DNA of 64,000 nucleotides from assembly GCA_021904315.1 (NCBI GenBank), contig CM038914.1, positions 17,905,065 through 17,969,064 on the forward strand, written 5' to 3'. A program made the position numbers and the translations under genes. Below are positions 62,238 through 64,000 of this stretch, piece by piece; the stretch's first letter is position 1, and each line of letters starts with the position of its first letter. This DNA comes from Sphagnum magellanicum (Eukaryota > Streptophyta > Sphagnopsida > Sphagnales > Sphagnaceae). Below the pieces are notes generated by a model. That model was given only the letters and a program-made list of their open reading frames with translations, was not told the origin of the DNA and did no database searches.

Positions 62238-63123
62238 TTTCGCAATGTATATTTATAGACCAAAAAGTTAGATGATTAGATTGATTTTAAATAAGGATTT
62301 CTAAATAGGATTTACTATGAGTTTTAGAGAGATTTTGGGATTCCCCCTCTTTTGGGATTTCCATTATTTTTGACCCCCTGTAAACGTTTTATGTGGGGAA
62401 ACCTGGGGAGTTGGAAAATGTAACATCATTTGTTGTAATTTTATGATCTTGATTTTGGAGATTTGAAAGAGTATACTTGAAGTCATCTTTTCCACTTGTT
62501 TTTCCATCATGTTTTGAGTTTGAAATTGTATGTCTTTTTGCAAGTTTGAAGTTTTTGCATGATAAAAACATGTAGTGGTTTCATAAACTTTTTGTGACTA
62601 TTTGTCATTTAATGTTGCAAAATTGAAATGTTCATTTTCTACTCCTATTTCATTTAAGTACCTAAAACCTAATAGTTCACTAGATGGCCCTAAAATGTGG
62701 CAAGCATAGTACAGATATTGAATCAAAATTTCTAATTTAATGTTATTATTTTTTGGACAAATATTGGTTAGAACTATTTGATTCTACCAAAATCCTACAA
62801 AATGTAAAACCAAAATTTATGGTTCAATAGCTTTTGTTTTCTCAAGTTCTTTTTTTTTTTTTTTTGGTTTAGTCAGAGCTATTTGTTTTTACTACAAAAA
62901 TAAATATTGTTATATAATTCATTTTGTCTTAACCATTTTGTTTTTGTTAAAGGCAATTGACAACACAAACGAAAACCCAAATATATATATAAAGGTCTTT
63001 TTTTTTTGTTTAATTTTTTTAATATTGTATGACTATAGTGTTGACTAGGAGCATGAAAAGAAAACTAGAAGAAGTTTTGTAAAAAAATTGTTCATGTTGG
63101 ACCATTTGTGTGGTTAAGAAGGA
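62238..63123. other. AT-rich intergenic DNA, no gene seen
   Basis: Contains T homopolymers and no recognisable frame; the sequence just upstream of 63124 could belong to the retrotransposon relic that follows. Confidence 0.5.
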
Positions 63124-63750
63124 ATGGAGGTATTGAAAATTGATTTGGGGGACTTTGCTACATTTCATAATGGTGAGTAGGAGGATTTGGAGACTATTAT
63201 CAACAAATTAGAATTGGAAAATTGGAAAGATATCAGAAACCAACAATTGGAGATGGTTAATATTACATGGCAAAATTAGAAACTTCATAGGAACTTATTT
63301 GAAACCCTACCAAAAAGAAATCTTTTCTATACCATGAAACTATTTTATGCAATGCATGTGCTTGGGAAATCAAAATTGTTTGACTAGAAAGGCGAATAAA
63401 GGAATTGTGGCAATCGATGGAAAAGGGATGCTTCTAAAGATGAACACAACGACCAATATTCTAAGATAAGTTTTGCAAACAAAAATGAATTCTAGCAAGC
63501 AATTCCAGTGATCATTATTTTGAATGTCAAAATTTTCTCTTTTGTCCCACCTTATGTTTTTTGCCATGAGACATGTCATGTGATAAAAAGTTGTCCTTAC
63601 AGGTCTACCCAAATGTTAGTTACTAACCCTTTACCTATTGTTATCCCAAATACCTACCCAATTGTTTTTCAAATCCCAATTCCGACAGTTGTAACACATG
63701 CCCATGCAACTAGTTTGCCACCTAAAATATTGAAACGTTTTGGGAGCTAA
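63124..63750 (+). pseudogene. Retrotransposon gag relic with damaged CCHC zinc knuckle
   Basis: One frame from the ATG at 63124 to the stop at 63748-63750 reads as a hydrophilic gag-like protein interrupted by in-frame TAG and TAA codons, most at places where a TGG, CAG or CAA would have stood one transition ago. Near the end (63553-63594) the spacing C-x2-C-x4-H-x4-C of a zinc knuckle is recognisable, but the first Cys codon is TAT (Tyr). Basic and Asn/Gln-rich flanks fit gag. The window ends before any protease or polymerase region could be seen. Non-functional; the family assignment rests on the knuckle and is moderate. Confidence 0.5.
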
Positions 63751-64000
63751 TTTGTCTTTTCACATTGCCCCTATAACCACTAAATTACCATGGATCAAAC
63801 TTCCATAGTATTGATTTCAAATCCAAGATTTTACCATCCAACCTATGGACCCAATTTGCCAAGTTTAGGAAGTATGACCAACCCATGGTTGATGATGCCT
63901 AGCCCTTACTACGCTATACACACCTCATATGTTCTTCCACACCCATCTATTAGTACGAAGTTGTCTTTTCCAAATCCAATTCCTACTAGAATCACAATGA

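Overview
The window looks like nuclear DNA of a vascular plant, most likely a leptosporangiate fern. The background is strongly AT-rich and CpG-poor. It carries a DYW-class pentatricopeptide-repeat gene of the highly self-similar type I associate with ferns such as Adiantum or Ceratopteris, a multi-exon plant phospholipase D and a neprosin-family gene. Long gene-free stretches are filled with decayed mobile elements, MITE-like elements and degenerate minisatellites. The fern assignment rests on the style of the PPR repeats and is inference.

Layout. 1-3.9 kb is AT-rich repeat DNA. 3.9-7.9 kb holds a DYW-class PPR gene (+), with one large exon behind a CpG-rich leader region. 8-22 kb is almost gene-free and contains a minus-strand relic of a reverse-transcriptase-type element, a 42-bp tandem repeat and a CCTA/CCAC array. 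22.2-25.6 kb is CpG-richer and ends in a small intronless gene for a secreted, cysteine-rich protein with a bacterial-type SH3 domain (+). 26-29 kb has three MITE-like elements. 29-37 kb is very AT-rich, with TA and CA microsatellites and a 700-bp degenerate repeat that reverses polarity in the middle. 37.9-39.9 kb holds a ribosomal protein eL37 locus (+) with a textbook ribosomal-protein promoter and all introns, but with an in-frame stop and eight lost arginines. 41.5-47.0 kb holds a complete 12-exon PLD-beta-type phospholipase D (-). 48-56 kb is repeat-rich and includes inverted copies of elements seen earlier in the window. 56.4-57.8 kb holds a neprosin-family putative glutamic peptidase (-) that needs one 65-nt intron, or else carries a frameshift. 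58-64 kb contains a MITE, a GC-rich hairpin, a TIR element, a 13-bp minisatellite and a retrotransposon gag fossil.

The genes do not form a pathway. Each stands alone: an organelle RNA-editing factor, a lipid-signalling enzyme, two secreted proteins and a dead or dying ribosomal protein copy. The most notable points are the secreted SH3 protein, the eL37 copy decayed by CpG-type transitions, two inverted MITE copies whose central 48-50 bp points the opposite way, and the neprosin micro-intron.
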